Of a DNA stretch of 64,000 bases, positions 12,581-30,173 are shown one piece after another (within the stretch, counting starts at the first letter, position 1; every line of letters starts with the position of its first letter). The stretch comes from Stereum hirsutum FP-91666 SS1 (taxonomy: Eukaryota > Basidiomycota > Agaricomycetes > Russulales > Stereaceae): assembly GCF_000264905.1 (NCBI RefSeq), contig NW_006763146.1, positions 248,988 through 312,987 on the forward strand, given 5' to 3'. Below the pieces are notes generated by a model that searched no databases, was not told where the DNA came from, and saw only the letters and a list, made by a program, of their open reading frames with translations. A program made the position numbers and the translations under genes.

Positions 12581-12674
12581 AGCCCACCGCGAGGGTCGAA
12601 CTCGCAGCCTTCAGATGTCAACGGTCGAGACGATCGTAAAAGTCTGACGCTCTATCCGATTGAGCTAGGCGGGC
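12581..12674 (-). tRNA. tRNA-Lys (anticodon TTT) with intron
   Basis: On the minus strand the sequence begins GCCCGCCTAGCTCAATCGG, identical at the 5' end to the tRNA-Lys(CTT) at 2430. The anticodon loop is CTTTTA, giving anticodon TTT. About 20 bases of intron follow one base after the anticodon, then TCTGA closes the stem. The T-arm is GCGAG TTCGACC CTCGC and the acceptor 3' strand GGTGGGC. It decodes AAA. The intron sequence differs from that of the CTT gene while the mature parts are nearly the same. Confidence 0.95.
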
Positions 12675-12783
12675 CACACTTGCACGAGGGGTTTACCTTG
12701 TAAGATCACGTGCTCGCCACTGCTCCCACTTCCGGTTGCCAAGGCCAGAGCTTGAACGAACCTCGAGTCTTACTACCATTTCA

Positions 12784-13968
12784 ATGGACACATTCCAACG
12801 ACACCCTGTTCTTTACTTTGCAGATGGAAATGTGTGTCTCTCAGCGACACACGGACTCGTCGCACATGTTTCTTCTCCAACTCCCAGCACAGAAGTCAAC
12901 GAGGTACATGTGCCTGCTCAACCTCTCGAAATCGTCTTCCGCGTCCACCAATCCGTCTTGTCACTACACTCTCCGATTTTCAAGGACTTGTTTGCATTGC
13001 CCAGCCCTCCTGAAGTGAATGAGACATACGACAAAGCTCCGTTAGTTCGGATGCCTGATCGAGCAGACGACCTGGAATCTCTGCTGAAAGCATTCTACTT
13101 CGGTTAGTAAGTATTGGAATCCCTTTGGAACTCGCCATCCTTCATTTCTTAGGATTTTATTGACCTGAGTTTTATTTTGTCTCCAAGCGAACTTCCGTTT
13201 CCCAGACTCGATCCACGCACGCCAGATGCAGTACGGTCCATCCTCTTGATGGCCAACAAATACCAGGTCGACTTCGTACGCCGCATCATCGTGACGCGTC
13301 TAGAGTCAGATTGGCCTCAAACCATAGAAGCTTGGCAGCGACTTGAACACGAAATCGAAGGCATGAGGGAGGATGCACGTGGTGGAGTGTGGAACGGGAC
13401 TCGTGGTCCCTCCCTCGAGCTTGATAATGCACTCCCAGAACCCGCATCCGCCATTCGGCTCGCACGCGAGTGCAATATCCCATCCATTCTCCCACCTGCT
13501 TTCTATCATCTATCTCGTCTCTCAATCGAGGACGATTGGGACCTCGTGCGCAGCTATGGGCCGAAGAAACTCACGGACGTTCGCAAGCCACAACTCTCCT
13601 ATGGCTTTCGCTCTGCAAGATGGTCTCTACTTCGCGCGGAAGACTTTAGGTGCTTGCTGGTTGGCAAATTGGCTATTGAGAAGCACCGCGCGTGTCACAG
13701 TGGCCTTCTCCCCTGTCGACGGAGTGACGGTGGCGACGCAACTGACGACTGGGAGGAATGCGCCTTGGAGGATGAGCCGGAGAACCTCAAGAATTTCAAT
13801 GACCGGATCCGAGACGCCAGCACCTCGGATACAGACTTATTGAAGGTTTTTGGTCGTGAACAGAAGTATTTCATGGAATCTTGGCTGTTCTGTTGGGAGT
13901 GTAGGGAGCAGATTGAGAATCAGCTTAATATTTGGAAGAAATTGCCAGAGTACTTTGCGCTTCCTTGA
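12784..13968 (+). CDS. BTB/POZ domain protein, paralogue A
   Basis: This is the first of seven related genes in the window. Two exons (12784-13106 and 13188-13968) give 367 residues in frame. Residues about 8-140 form a BTB/POZ fold: RHPVLYFADGNVCLSA, then IVFRVHQSVLSLHSPIFKDL, then VRMPDRADDLESLLKAFYFG. After the intron come YELPFPRLDPRTPDAVRSIL, ANKYQVDFVRRIIVTRLESDW, a variable linker, LPEPASAIRLAREC and RSARWSLL. The C terminus has a C-x6-C pair, a CxxC (CWEC) and KLPEYFALP. BTB domains mediate dimerisation and Cullin-3 or regulatory contacts; what this family does is not known to me. I chose the ATG at 12784 because it aligns with the start of the paralogues. The intron is phase 2 and splits a Tyr codon (TA|GTAAGT). 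Confidence 0.9.
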
Positions 13969-14647
13969 TATGGTCTGTAGTCCTTCATAATATTATCACC
14001 TTGATCTTGATCTGACTGAAATGTTCTAGCTATTTGTTGAAAAGGCGAGGATCGTGCGACTTAGGCTTCCCAGAGCCGCACACGTTTCTCACCCTGTCGT
14101 GATGGGCCGTCTCGGCTCTAGAGGAAGAGATATCGAGCAGAGAGCCACTATGAGCCTCTTGTTGCCTATACCCATTCATTGCGTCGATCCTCGATTATTC
14201 ACGCAACCGTAGGCCTCTTCCGATTGTAACATATGTCCCAGGGGTGACTTCACAGAGTGATGACAACAATACAACCCTCTATCTTTTTCCTCTTTTTCCT
14301 CTGGCGAAGGTAGCGGTCCAGGGTGGCCTGGGTCACGGTGGTATGCGAAAGTGCGTACCATCCTTCGTACGGAGTAGCCCGTGAGATCATGCATGCCCAG
14401 AAAGACACGATATGGCAGGCATAGGATACGTCCGCAATTATCTGCCCTAACTCTCCGTGCTGCCGATGTAAAATACCGCTTCCAATGCCTGTCAACGAGT
14501 CTGCGATCAACTACGTGGGTAAAAGTGCCACTCGGCAATGACCGTGTTCGCGCACAACTGTCGAATTTCAATCAGTTGAATCTACACGAACCCTCACGAA
14601 CCTCAGGCTCACGAAAGGCGGTCCACACCCCACTGTCAATAGAATCT
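13969..14647. other. Spacer between BTB genes A and B
   Basis: No conserved open frame is seen. A minus frame at 14176-14571 has no recognisable domain and overlaps the probable promoter of gene B. Confidence 0.4.
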
Positions 14648-15798
14648 ATGTCAGAGTTTCAGCGCCATCCCAAACTATATTTCACCGATGGTAATATCTG
14701 TCTCTCTGCGGTATCGCACGCTTCAGCTGCCTCGCAAAGTGATTCTAGTGCAGAAACGCTAGCTGCTCCTGATCATTCACTTGCTGCTGGCATCTTCTTC
14801 CGCGTCCATCAATCAGTGCTCTCCATCCACTCTCCAATCTTCTGCGACATGCTCGGTCTACCGAGCACAGACGATACGAATGAGAAATACGATGGCGTGC
14901 CTCTTGTGCATATGCCAGACAGTGCCGAAGATCTCGAGTCTCTTCTTACGGCCTTGTACTACGGTTAGTAAGTTAAATCCATTTATGAGGACCTTTCAAG
15001 CGTGTTTCGTTAAAGATATACTTATCGCCGCGTATATGACCTAGCGAGCTACCATATCGCAGACTCGACCCTCGTACACCTAGTGCCGTGCGGAGTATTC
15101 TCCTCATCGCAACCAAGTACCAAGTCGACTTCATACGCCAACGCATAGTCAAACAACTCGAAGAGGATTGGCCTCAAACCATAGATCAATGGGAAAGATT
15201 GGAGGCGGAAGTTGAGAGGGCACAATCGCAGCACCGCTACCGTAGTCGCAGCGCCAAAGACCCCGGAGCACTCATCGACGACATGCTCCCTGAACCCGCC
15301 TCCGCCATCTGCCTCGCACGCGAATGCAACATCCCGTCCATTCTCCCGGCAGCGTTCTATCACTTGGCACGTATCAATATCGAGCACGATTGGGACAGCG
15401 CACATAGAAAAAAGGACGACGTCGCCTCGGTATACAACGGCATTCGACGTTACGCTCGGACGGCTCGCTGGTCTCTACTTAGCGCAGAGGACCTTCGGTG
15501 CTTGATGTTAGGAAAGTCCAGGATTCTTAAACAGGGAGCGGTAGGCATGCCTATGCGCGATTGCGGGCAACCTCTAGGGCCTGAAGAATTTTGCCCTGTA
15601 ACCTACGAATATTCGCATGAACTGCGCGATAGAGTGCGGGCGGGTGCAGCCTCAGATATCTTCAAGGTATATCGCGAGGTCATGAAGGAGATTGAGCTGG
15701 ACGCATGTGGTGACTGCGCCAATGACTATGGGAAAGCAATCGACCGCCACTTGAAAGTGTTATGGAGAAGGCTGCCGGAGTTCTTCGCGCTTCAGTGA
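14648..15798 (+). CDS. BTB/POZ domain protein, paralogue B
   Basis: Two exons (14648-14967 and 15045-15798) give 357 residues. The start aligns with the others (MSEFQRHPKLYFTDGNICLS). The BTB core contains FFRVHQSVLSIHSPIFCDML and VHMPDSAEDLESLLTALYYG. The second exon carries YELPYRRLDPRTPSAVRSIL, TKYQVDFIRQRIVKQLEEDW, LPEPASAICLARECNIPSIL, RTARWSLL, a C-x9-C pair, the CxxC motif CGDC and RLPEFFALQ. It is in tandem with paralogue A, 680 bases downstream on the same strand. The Tyr codon is again split TA|GTAAGT. Compared with A it has a longer Ser/Ala-rich insert between the LSA motif and the FRVHQ helix. Confidence 0.9.
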
Positions 15799-16270
15799 GG
15801 GCGTCGTCCGCCGAGGTAAGTAGCTAGTCGTTGTTTACGGTGCCCCCTCGATGAAACACTGACGTGACACATTCCCACTGTTTGACGATGCAGATTAACG
15901 ACTTGATATACTTACTTGTGTCCTATATGCCTCTCGTTCATGCTTGTCCTATGACTCAACCTGCTGCCATAGGCTTTTCGAAAAATATCCGTACTTTACT
16001 CGGTCCCGTTGGTCGGTGAACGGTGACACTCGTAGGCTTTTGGTGGACTTTGTCAACTCGCCCTGGGCGTGCAATTTTTTTTTACCTTCACAACTCCTAA
16101 ACGTTTGTTCGCGATGAAGCTGTATCGCATCAGCTTGAGGCGGAGCTCGAATTATGACACCTCCGTGGATGTTCTGCGCCATAACTGAGACATTTCTTGA
16201 ACTTTTACCGTCACCTGGTACTATCTGATCCGCCGCTGTACTTGCCCAAGCCTACGCCCACGCCCTCCAA
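15799..16270. other. Spacer between BTB genes B and C
   Basis: No gene is seen. It holds the B terminator region and the C promoter. Confidence 0.4.
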
Positions 16271-17424
16271 ATGAGCTTTGTATCCGATTACCAGAAACAC
16301 TCTGTGCTTTACTTCGTAGACGGGAATGTCTGTCTTGCGGCCCCCAAGTTGAATCTCACCGCGGCGTCTAACTCTTCCAGCGAAGCAGCCTCTCCTGTCC
16401 AGGAGGCTGAAAAGCCTGCAGGTCCCGTTGGCACACTCTTTCGCGTTCATCAAACTATCCTATCCCTACATTCTCCTATTTTCGGCGACACATTTGCGCT
16501 TCCCAACCCAAAAGGCGCCAACGAAACCCATGAGGGTGTTCCTCTAGTTCAGATGCCGGATAATGCGGACGACCTCGAGATTCTCCTGAAGGCTTTCTAC
16601 TTCGGATAGTACGTCTCAATTTCTCTCTACGCATATGCTAATACTTTCATGCACGAACATTTATGGTCACACACGTACTTACCCCACACGTCTAGTGAGC
16701 TCCCCTATCCGAGACTTAATCCCAACACGCCAGACGCTGTGCGGAATATACTCGTGATGGCAAACAAGTACCAAGTCGACTTCGTCCGCAAAATAATCGT
16801 GGACCGTCTGGAAAGCGACTGGCCTCAAACCGTCTCAGCTTGGGAAAGGCTAGAGTCCGAAATCTCAACGATGGGCGACCAAGAGGAAGCGCTAGAATAC
16901 GTCATGCCTTACCCGAACCCGCAATTGCCATCCGTCTCGCTCGAGACTGCAACATCCCCTCCATCCTCCCAGCAGCGTTCTACCACCTCTCACGGCTCTC
17001 CCTCAGCGACGACTGGCACATCGTGCGCGGACTTAGCAAGAGCGAAATCTTCTTTCCTTTCGCCTACTCGAGATTTCGTTCTGTTCGGTGGTCCCTGCTG
17101 AGCGGCGAAGAGATGCGGTGCCTGCTTACTGGCCAGGCAGCACTTAGGGCATATGCAATCGGGCGCGCACAGAGAATCCTGGCTATCGACGTCTGCGAGG
17201 ATTTGGAGGATCACTGCAAGATGGATGATGACTACCTTCGTCAACTGTCCCGTAGAATAAATCTATGCAGCGATCCAAAGACAGACATCCTCGCCGCGCT
17301 CTGCGTGTTCTCGAAGGAAGTCGACGAGACCTATTTCTGTCACGACTGTAGACATGCTCTCAAGTCTGCCTTGAGCACGCAGGCATTATGGGAAAAACTC
17401 CCCAAGTTCTTTGCACTGAATTGA
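16271..17424 (+). pseudogene. BTB/POZ domain protein, paralogue C, with frameshift
   Basis: Exon 1 (16271-16608) encodes an intact BTB domain (YQKHSVLYFVDGNVCLAA, then TLFRVHQTILSLHSPIF, then VQMPDNADDLEILLKAFYFG). Exon 2 starts at 16696 with YELPYPRLNPNTPDAVRNIL and stays in frame through AWERLESEI. Homology then moves to another frame at HALPEPAIAIRLARDCNIPS and continues to KLPKFFALN. The shift lies between 16864 and 16905, in the variable linker. Summed exon length is 1067 bases, one short of a multiple of three, while all six sisters are exact multiples. A single-base loss, in the gene or in the read, is therefore the simplest explanation. No splice site would repair it. The BTB exon could still be translated alone. 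The C-x6-C and CHDC cysteines remain in the downstream frame. Confidence 0.75.
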
Positions 17425-17713
17425 CGTGAGTTGTCTTTTTCGGTGACCGGGTTAGCTCAGGGACACTGTGTCTGATCTCTTATAATTTCAGGTCCATCCA
17501 CGAAGCGCACTGAGTCTGAAATGTCAAGAAATGAAACAATCCATACAGTTAATCATATATATGTGCAGTATGTACCGTAGCATGTAGAGATTAGTCAGGA
17601 TCATACGCATACACATCAGACAAACAGACGGAGGAGCAAGCATGAGTCTACAATACGCATTCTACAGTCTTCGCGAAATCGGTCTGAAACACCTCTACTA
17701 GCAAGTTGAACGA
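17425..17713. other. Convergent 3' spacer, BTB C / Smc5
   Basis: The two genes converge here. It is AT-richer than its neighbours and shows no open frame of note. It presumably contains both polyadenylation regions. Confidence 0.4.
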
Positions 17714-23724
<6,011 letters not shown>

Positions 23725-24979
23725 TATCGTGTTTTCGTGTTTCTTGTTCTTCTTTTGTATTCCGTATCCGTATTCACCGTCGTCGTCGCAAGCTGAGCGT
23801 CTTCAAACGCGTCGAATATACGCAACAAGAGACCAACAGCCCACAGCCCACAGAAGACCAGAGCGTGAGAAGAACTCTAGACTGAGGGTAACACGTTACG
23901 CGACAGCAGAAAGAGAGTGGCGAGACGCGAGGGATGGTGGTGGTGGTACTGAAGATCGCGTTATTTGTCCCTGTTTGGTCCCACGCGCGTCTTTTAAATT
24001 ACCCTCAGCCACAGGCGCGTCGAGCGGGGCTGCCGCGGTGTGCTTATCTTGAATTAGGATTTTTTGCTTCCGTGTAGGTTCATCCTTCTAACTCGAATGT
24101 TTTCTTATACGGTCTATTCTCATGCACATATAGTAGTTAGACGTGCAGCAGACCAAGATAGATTAGACGACGAACAAACACATACACACACTATACTCGG
24201 ACTTGATACCGACAAGACCTCGGTTCCATAGCACGTATACTGTCGAGAGCATAGTAATAATCATTTACAATAACGACACGAAGCGTAGGGGGGTAGCATG
24301 ATGTGGGGTACGGCATAGAGTATGTAGATAAAGAGGCGTAGAGGTGTAGAGTAGTCGGGAAAGCGCTGTGATATGTATATCCAACCTCAACAAAAATCGA
24401 ATCACCGACGTGGACGAAAAGTAGGTAGAGCATCAAGAGACGAGGACAACGGCCGAGAAGCACAAGGGCAGCAGAAAGCACGGAGATACACGTAGCGCAT
24501 ATAATATATAGATCGGAGCGAATAAAAGGATAGATCGGAGCGAATAAAAGGATAGATCGGGACCCAGGTAATTTTGAAGAGGATGGGAGCTATATATATG
24601 TTATATGTTGGGTGTAGGGTGTAGGTGTGTAGGTGTGTAGGTAGGCATAGAAATAGAGATAGTGGATAGTGGATCCTAGTCGCGGAGAGAAGAGTAGGAT
24701 GGCAGACGTAAGCGAGGGGATCATGCAAGATTCGTGGGTCGTCCGTGAATAGGCAGTGTGGCGTAGTATATATGTCTCGAACGAACGGATGATCCGAACC
24801 CCCAGCTGAGGGTAACCCGAGGCGAGTCCTAGCATGTGCACAAAAACGGAGGTGCCGAAGTCACTCGTCAATCGTCAATCGCCAGTCGACAGTCAAAGGG
24901 AACCACGCCGCAGATACCAATTTTGGGTCCTCATGGCTGTACGTCGAATAACTTCCAGCCGGTCGTCGCTCTTTCATTG
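23725..24979. other. Spacer between Smc5 and G-alpha genes
   Basis: It contains the Smc5 promoter side and the 3' flank of the G-alpha gene. The minus open frames at 24191-24871 are AT-rich low-complexity shadows. A short tandem repeat lies at 24509-24562. No gene is seen. Confidence 0.45.
24509..24562. repeat. 22-bp tandem repeat, about 2.5 copies
   Basis: The unit TAGATCGGAGCGAATAAAAG plus GA occurs at 24509-24530 and again, exactly, at 24531-24552. A third partial copy begins at 24553. Confidence 0.85.
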
Positions 24980-27677
24980 TCACAAGAAATCCGCATTCTT
25001 CAGGTGAGACCTCAATATCCCGTCGCGGACTGTTCGATTCGAATCAAACGCACGAAACCCATCGGTCAGCATATTGGGTCACGTTCTCGTCTCAGGGGGT
25101 GGGGAAGAAAGGCAATCGAAAACGGAGTAGGAGCAAACGATTCAAAGGAAAACAGCGCGTGCAGAAAAGGTTGGAAGGAAGGAGAGCACATACCGCTCCC
25201 AAGCGTCAACCGCGTCGCCATCGTATCCACTACACTCGTCGGATACCCATAGAACGGCCTCTCCTTTGGTGATTTTTCGATGAGGATGTCTTTGAACTTG
25301 CTTCGTAGATCTATATAGTATATGCCACACGTTAATCATCACGACCGAGGTGGGACGTGGAAGGAAGGAGAAAGGGGTAAAAGGGAAGGAGATGGGAAAA
25401 GCCGAAAAGTGGGAAGTGGAAAAGTGGAAAGGGAAAGGGAAAGGGAAAGGGAAAGGGAAAGGAACGGGGGGAACGTACACTTAACAACCGTCCCCGTCGT
25501 ATTACTCCTCTCCCCAAAACTCGTCAAGAAATGGTTAAGCATGACTCCGCTCCTGAGTTTCTGGTCGAGCAGGTCGCATTTGTTGAGGAAGAGGATGATC
25601 ATGACCTATACCACGCACACAAATAGATCAACAACAACTCTACGCTGGTCGTCCGGGGAGAAGGTGAGGAGAATGCAAAGGTGAAGAGAAGGCGACGAAG
25701 GAAGGCGAGGAAACGGACACGCACGTCACTCAAAAGCTTACTCCCCACGATCGCCGTCCAAAGCGCGAACGAATCCTGAAGTCTATTCACCGTCTGGTCT
25801 TCTTCCAGCTGTTCATCGAAGCACGAGATGGGGACGAGGAAGATGATCGAAGTCAGATCTTCGAAGTAGGGCAGCCAGGCGTGGCGCTGTGCATGGTGTC
25901 AATTGAGTCATTAGTTCGGGGGACCAAAGCATATAGGGAGAAGAAGAGCAGTCGGTGAGAGGAAAAGGACGCAGTCGGGGAGAGGAAAAGGACGAAGGCG
26001 GAGAGGGGCGGGATACGAGGGAGGGAGACAGGGCGACGAAAGTGAAGGACGAAAGAGAAAGGAGACGGCAGACAGAAGACAGAAGACAGAAGACATACAG
26101 AAGTCCGACATCCCCCAACATCATAAATCGTCCATTCCCCGCCCGACTCGTTCTTCCTGTGCCACGCCGCGCTATCCTTGCTCTTCCGCCTATCGGACGC
26201 GTCTGAGGCTTTGCGGGACTGGACCTACCCACACACGTCGTTAGTATCGTATTCACATGTATGAGCCGGTAACCGAAGTGGGCAGTAGCTACAACTGACC
26301 TTGATGCCATCCTCGAAGACTAGACTGTGTTCCTGGATGCCGATAGTCCTCAGTCGTGCGCGGACTACGTCTGCGTCGGATGGTGTATACGACCGGGAGG
26401 CTATCCTATCGATATCATCAAGGAAGCTGCGCCACAGTGGTTCCACACAACGAAAAGGGGCGTCAAAGACGACGAAAGAATCATAAACAAGAACGACTCA
26501 CAACCCACTCCACTGACTCAACCTAATCCCCCACCCCTCAAGCACGCCCCTAACCGTCCCATCCTCCCACAACGCCTTCATATCCTCCGCACACCCCATC
26601 AACACCTCCGTCGCCTCATCCGCGACCGACGGCCTCCCATCCCTCCCATCCTTCCCGCCCCCGCCCCCGCCACCCTCCTTCGAACTCCCGGCCTTTCCCC
26701 CCCGTCTCACCCTGACGAAAAACTCATTCACCTTCCGTCTATTCTCTTTCCCCGTAGGACGTGTGGGCGGATCGAACGGCGTAGCCCATTGTTCTGCGTC
26801 CATCGATATCGGCGCGTTCACGCCCTCCCCGTCCTCGCCGTTTTCTTCTGTATAGTCCGCGAACGCCATACCGAGGTGTTTACGCAGGTCAGCTTCGACT
26901 CTCCGGAGCGGAGCTAACCTCAATCTCAAGAGCGCATGTTTCTCCGTGAGCGGGTTATGATTATTCGCTCCCCCACTAGCATTTCCGCTCGACTGGCCAT
27001 GGGACGCGAAGCTCTGTTCGTCGTCGTGCGAATAATGATGATTGTGGCTGTGGTTCGTATTGTGATGGGTGGACGAGGAGGAGGCGGAGGGGGTGGAGGC
27101 GACGGAGGCGAGGATGTCGAGGATGAGGTTTATGGAGTGGATGAGGTTGAGCTGGATGACGGCGCGCCAGGAGGCGCGTTGGCGGGCCCAGGCGGCGGGG
27201 GCGTAGGTCATTTGGAGATCTGCATCGGGAGGTATTGTGAGATGAGATGAGGAGAGGGAGATTGGGTGGAGATATAAGTTAGATGTAACGTACTTTTCAG
27301 TGTTGTACTTTTGCCTGTGGCGTAGTACACGACCAGAAATAAGGATGCGAACCGTCAGCTCTCGGAACGACTAATACATGCTTCCAACCCATACAAAAAA
27401 AGAAAGAAACCCAATCGTAACAAGCTGTTCAAAAAAAAAGACACTCACCGCTCTCCGCCTGCCCCAACAACAATATCTTCACCGGCTTCGTCCTCTTCTT
27501 CAACGACGCCTTCTCCTGCCTCAAACTCTCATCAATCGCATCGCTCACCCTCTGCGCCGCCTCCTCCTCCCTCAACCTCTCCGCCCGCGCTTCGGGCGAC
27601 TCGTCCGGCGGCGGGGCCCATGCGATGGACAGAGGGTCGATATCAGATGCGGAGGACATCGTGCGTGCGGGGGCCAT
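24980..27677 (-). CDS. Atypical G-protein alpha subunit (basidiomycete long type)
   Basis: This is a heterotrimeric G-protein alpha-like GTPase. The N terminus has no MGxxxS myristoylation motif; a later in-frame Met at 27659 (MSSASDIDPLSIAWAPPPDE) is the likelier start by family resemblance. The P-loop is split by an intron: KILLLGQAESG|KSTTLKN. Then follow ASWRAVIQLNLIHSINLIL and a long low-complexity insert in the helical domain (Ser/His-rich, then Gly/Lys-rich). Switch I is VVRARLRTIGIQE. Switch II is DVGGCRTS|RHAWLPYFED, using a GTATGT donor near 26096. NKCD is near 25580, TSVVDT replaces the usual TCATDT near 25235, and the end is RDGILRSHLKNADFL. The Gln that follows DVGG in canonical G-alphas is Cys here. 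The domain order and the DVGGxRxxRHAW pattern match the expanded non-canonical G-alpha class of agaricomycetes. About ten introns are present. Confidence 0.88.
25428..25462. repeat. (GGGAAA)n microsatellite inside a G-alpha intron
   Basis: Five to six perfect copies of GGGAAA lie in the intron after the NTTGTVVK exon. On the transcribed strand this is TTTCCC, a long polypyrimidine tract. Confidence 0.85.
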
Positions 27678-29461
27678 GATGGAATTATGGTATGTATGTA
27701 GATGGATCACCGATTTGAGGTTGGAAATTTCGGAGGAAGGAAGGAGAGAGAGATGGGATCTGCTCGGGAACGTTACTTATGGGTTATGCGTGCCGACTGA
27801 CGAAGGGCTTCAAAGCCGCAGCGACCGCGACCGGAAAAGTCGAGCACACAGACGAGCAGACAGGTCCAGACGACACGGCAAGTAACTTGTGGCGAGTAGG
27901 TACAGTAGTAGGGATGCAATAGAAGATGGGCGCGCTGGCGAGGGGACGAAACGACACGGAACGCACAGGGCAGGGTCGTCTCCTGTGCTGAGCTTAGTAC
28001 GCTAACTAGGATAAGTATGTCAGGGGCTCACTGCTCACCCGCCCTTAGCACCCCCCGCAACTGGAAATTATGGTATTGTATGTATGATACCGGTTGGAGG
28101 AAACTCTAAAAAAAAGAATCGCAATCGAAGGTAAATACGTCAATTTGCTGTAAGGTTGCATGCATCCTTTGATCGTTGCGGGTGTAGGCTCGGGATCGGT
28201 CACCGCGGAAACGATTTCGGTGGACTTGATGGTGGAAAATATTGTTGCTATGGGGAATTGTATCGGGTGGATTTGGCTAGGCTTGGCTGGCCACATAAGT
28301 AGACGCCTCCGACGATCTGTTTCAGAAGGGCGTGCATCAAGCCACTGAGCCATCCATCATCACGGTTCACCGCTGCGCCACTCGACGGTCGTTCCTTACA
28401 GCTCACAAAAGCTTCAAAGCTTGCAGGATATCGATATCCAAGAACCCAGTAAATTATGGCATTATTACCATCGCTTCAACTTCAAGGCGTTTTCAACGGC
28501 ATCCTGATATCTACCCGACCGACAGGAAGGAAGGAAGGAATCATGCGATCATGAGGGCGACACAGCGTCTTTGTCTGCTTTGACTCAACCTGGACTCAGC
28601 GGTGACACAGGCGCTTGGAAGGGCCTCTGGAGTTCTCCGCTTCCTTCGAACGCGGCCTGTGCATCCGACGGACGGTGAACGAAATGTTTCTCTTAGACTG
28701 CTTGGCTGAATACTTATCGTTTCATTCGCCCGTTTGCAACCTCAAGGGTCGCTCGTCGATGCTGCCGTATTCATTCATGCATGCCTCTTCGCAGCTGACA
28801 ACGACAAGGACGGCGATTCAGACGAAACACGGAGCTCAACGACCCGTACGCGCACCGTGACTGAGACCGCGTCTCCCCGGACTGACCCCCTACCCTGTCC
28901 TCCATTCCGTGTGTCCGGACTCTTTCAGTTTTGAGTTCTCACCGGCTCGTCACGTATGGAGTAGAGTTTCGACAGTTGACTCAAGGGGAAGGAAGGGGAA
29001 GGGAACTCGGTCCCTCGTGTGGCGTCTCCATTCCGATCCGGTACCAATTCGAGCGTGTTCGATTGGATAGGAGTCAGACGGACGGAGGAGGAGGGAGCGG
29101 CGGAGGACGTGATCCATATACGGTATGGAGAAAAAGAAAATAAGTGTTTATTTTGGGGTAGGTAGTTGTTGGCGACGATCCACGGCGAACTTGCGCGATG
29201 AGATGAACGGAATCTTGTCAACTTGACTGGAAGCAGGCCGGGTCGGAGATGAACGTAAGTATATGAACTGACCGACCATCGACGACTTGAACTTATCCGA
29301 TTCCGCAAAAAAGCTAAAAGTAAACGGACAGGATCGTCATATGTACGGCCAACATTTCGATTGTCCAGTCCATAAAACGCCGCACCTAAGGCCTAAGTAG
29401 TCAGTAGTCAGTGAACGGGAAAAGGGAGCAGCGAAGGACTTCAACGGGGCACCCGACAGTC
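27678..29461. other. 1.8 kb stretch without a supportable gene
   Basis: The first ~350 bases are the probable G-alpha promoter. Elsewhere only unlinked open frames below 130 codons are seen, with no recognisable domain or splice pattern. Confidence 0.4.
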
Positions 29462-30066
29462 CTAGGACTCCTCATAGGTCTTATCCAGACGCAGAGACGA
29501 AGGCCGCGATCCAATTTTGTTTTCGGGGACGGAGGCTGGACATTTTGACGAGAGGTATGATCTGCATAAATACGGGGACGACACGCGCTTTGGGACGAGG
29601 TAAGTATATGTTCCCGTCGCGGGGACGAAGGCGGTGCGAGATCCGTCGACGTCAATAAACTCGACGCTGCTGTTCGAAAGTAATAAGTATGCTGTATATT
29701 GGCTACCGTATCTTTCGGACGCGGAGAGCCATCGAGCTTGCTGTTCGCCGAGCTCGAGATCAGTCCGGGGCCAGAACAGACCCATGAGGGGGCTTTCGGG
29801 GGTCTTATCCAACCCGCTTTGAATCCGTATATGATGCGGTTAGAAGATTCAGACTTCACGAGGTCGGGCAGAGTCGAGCGCCACAGGTCGAATACTGGAA
29901 ACGGCTGTATGCGCAGTGTTCGCAAGAACGCTGACAACGGCCCAAGGTAGGGTAGCACGAACAAAATCAACAGTGGCACGATTATTGATAGGGAGATGTA
30001 CCAATATTGACGCTGATGCAGATATACTGAGGCGCTTGCCAGACTACAAAGCTTAAGTCGAGCCAT
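29462..30066 (-). pseudogene. Possible frameshifted single-pass membrane protein
   Basis: The minus frame from 30066 encodes MARLKLCSLASASVYLHQRQ followed by a clear hydrophobic helix (WYISLSIIVPLLILFVLPYL), then SAFLRTLRIQPF and ESSNRIIYGF. At about 29815 the protein-like reading jumps to another frame: LDKTPESPLMGLFWPRTDLE, YGSQYTAYLLLSNSSVEFID, PATGTYTYLVPKRVSSP, ending at 29462. The two frames differ by one missing base (or two extra). I see no intron that would join them. This is either a broken gene or two unrelated open frames. I do not recognise the family. Confidence 0.35.
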
Positions 30067-30173
30067 TGAAGTCGACGCACGGAGACCTAAACTGTTCGTG
30101 AAGAAGTCAGAGACGAGTAATATATATTAAAAAGGAAGCGTACTTTGTGCCCTCCTCCACGATGTGGTGCCTA

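Noticed and set aside
26498..27211. Separate 237-codon minus-strand protein
   Set aside because: It is an internal exon of the G-alpha gene; its end (WEDGTVRGVLEGWGIRLSQW) is the helical-domain part of that protein.
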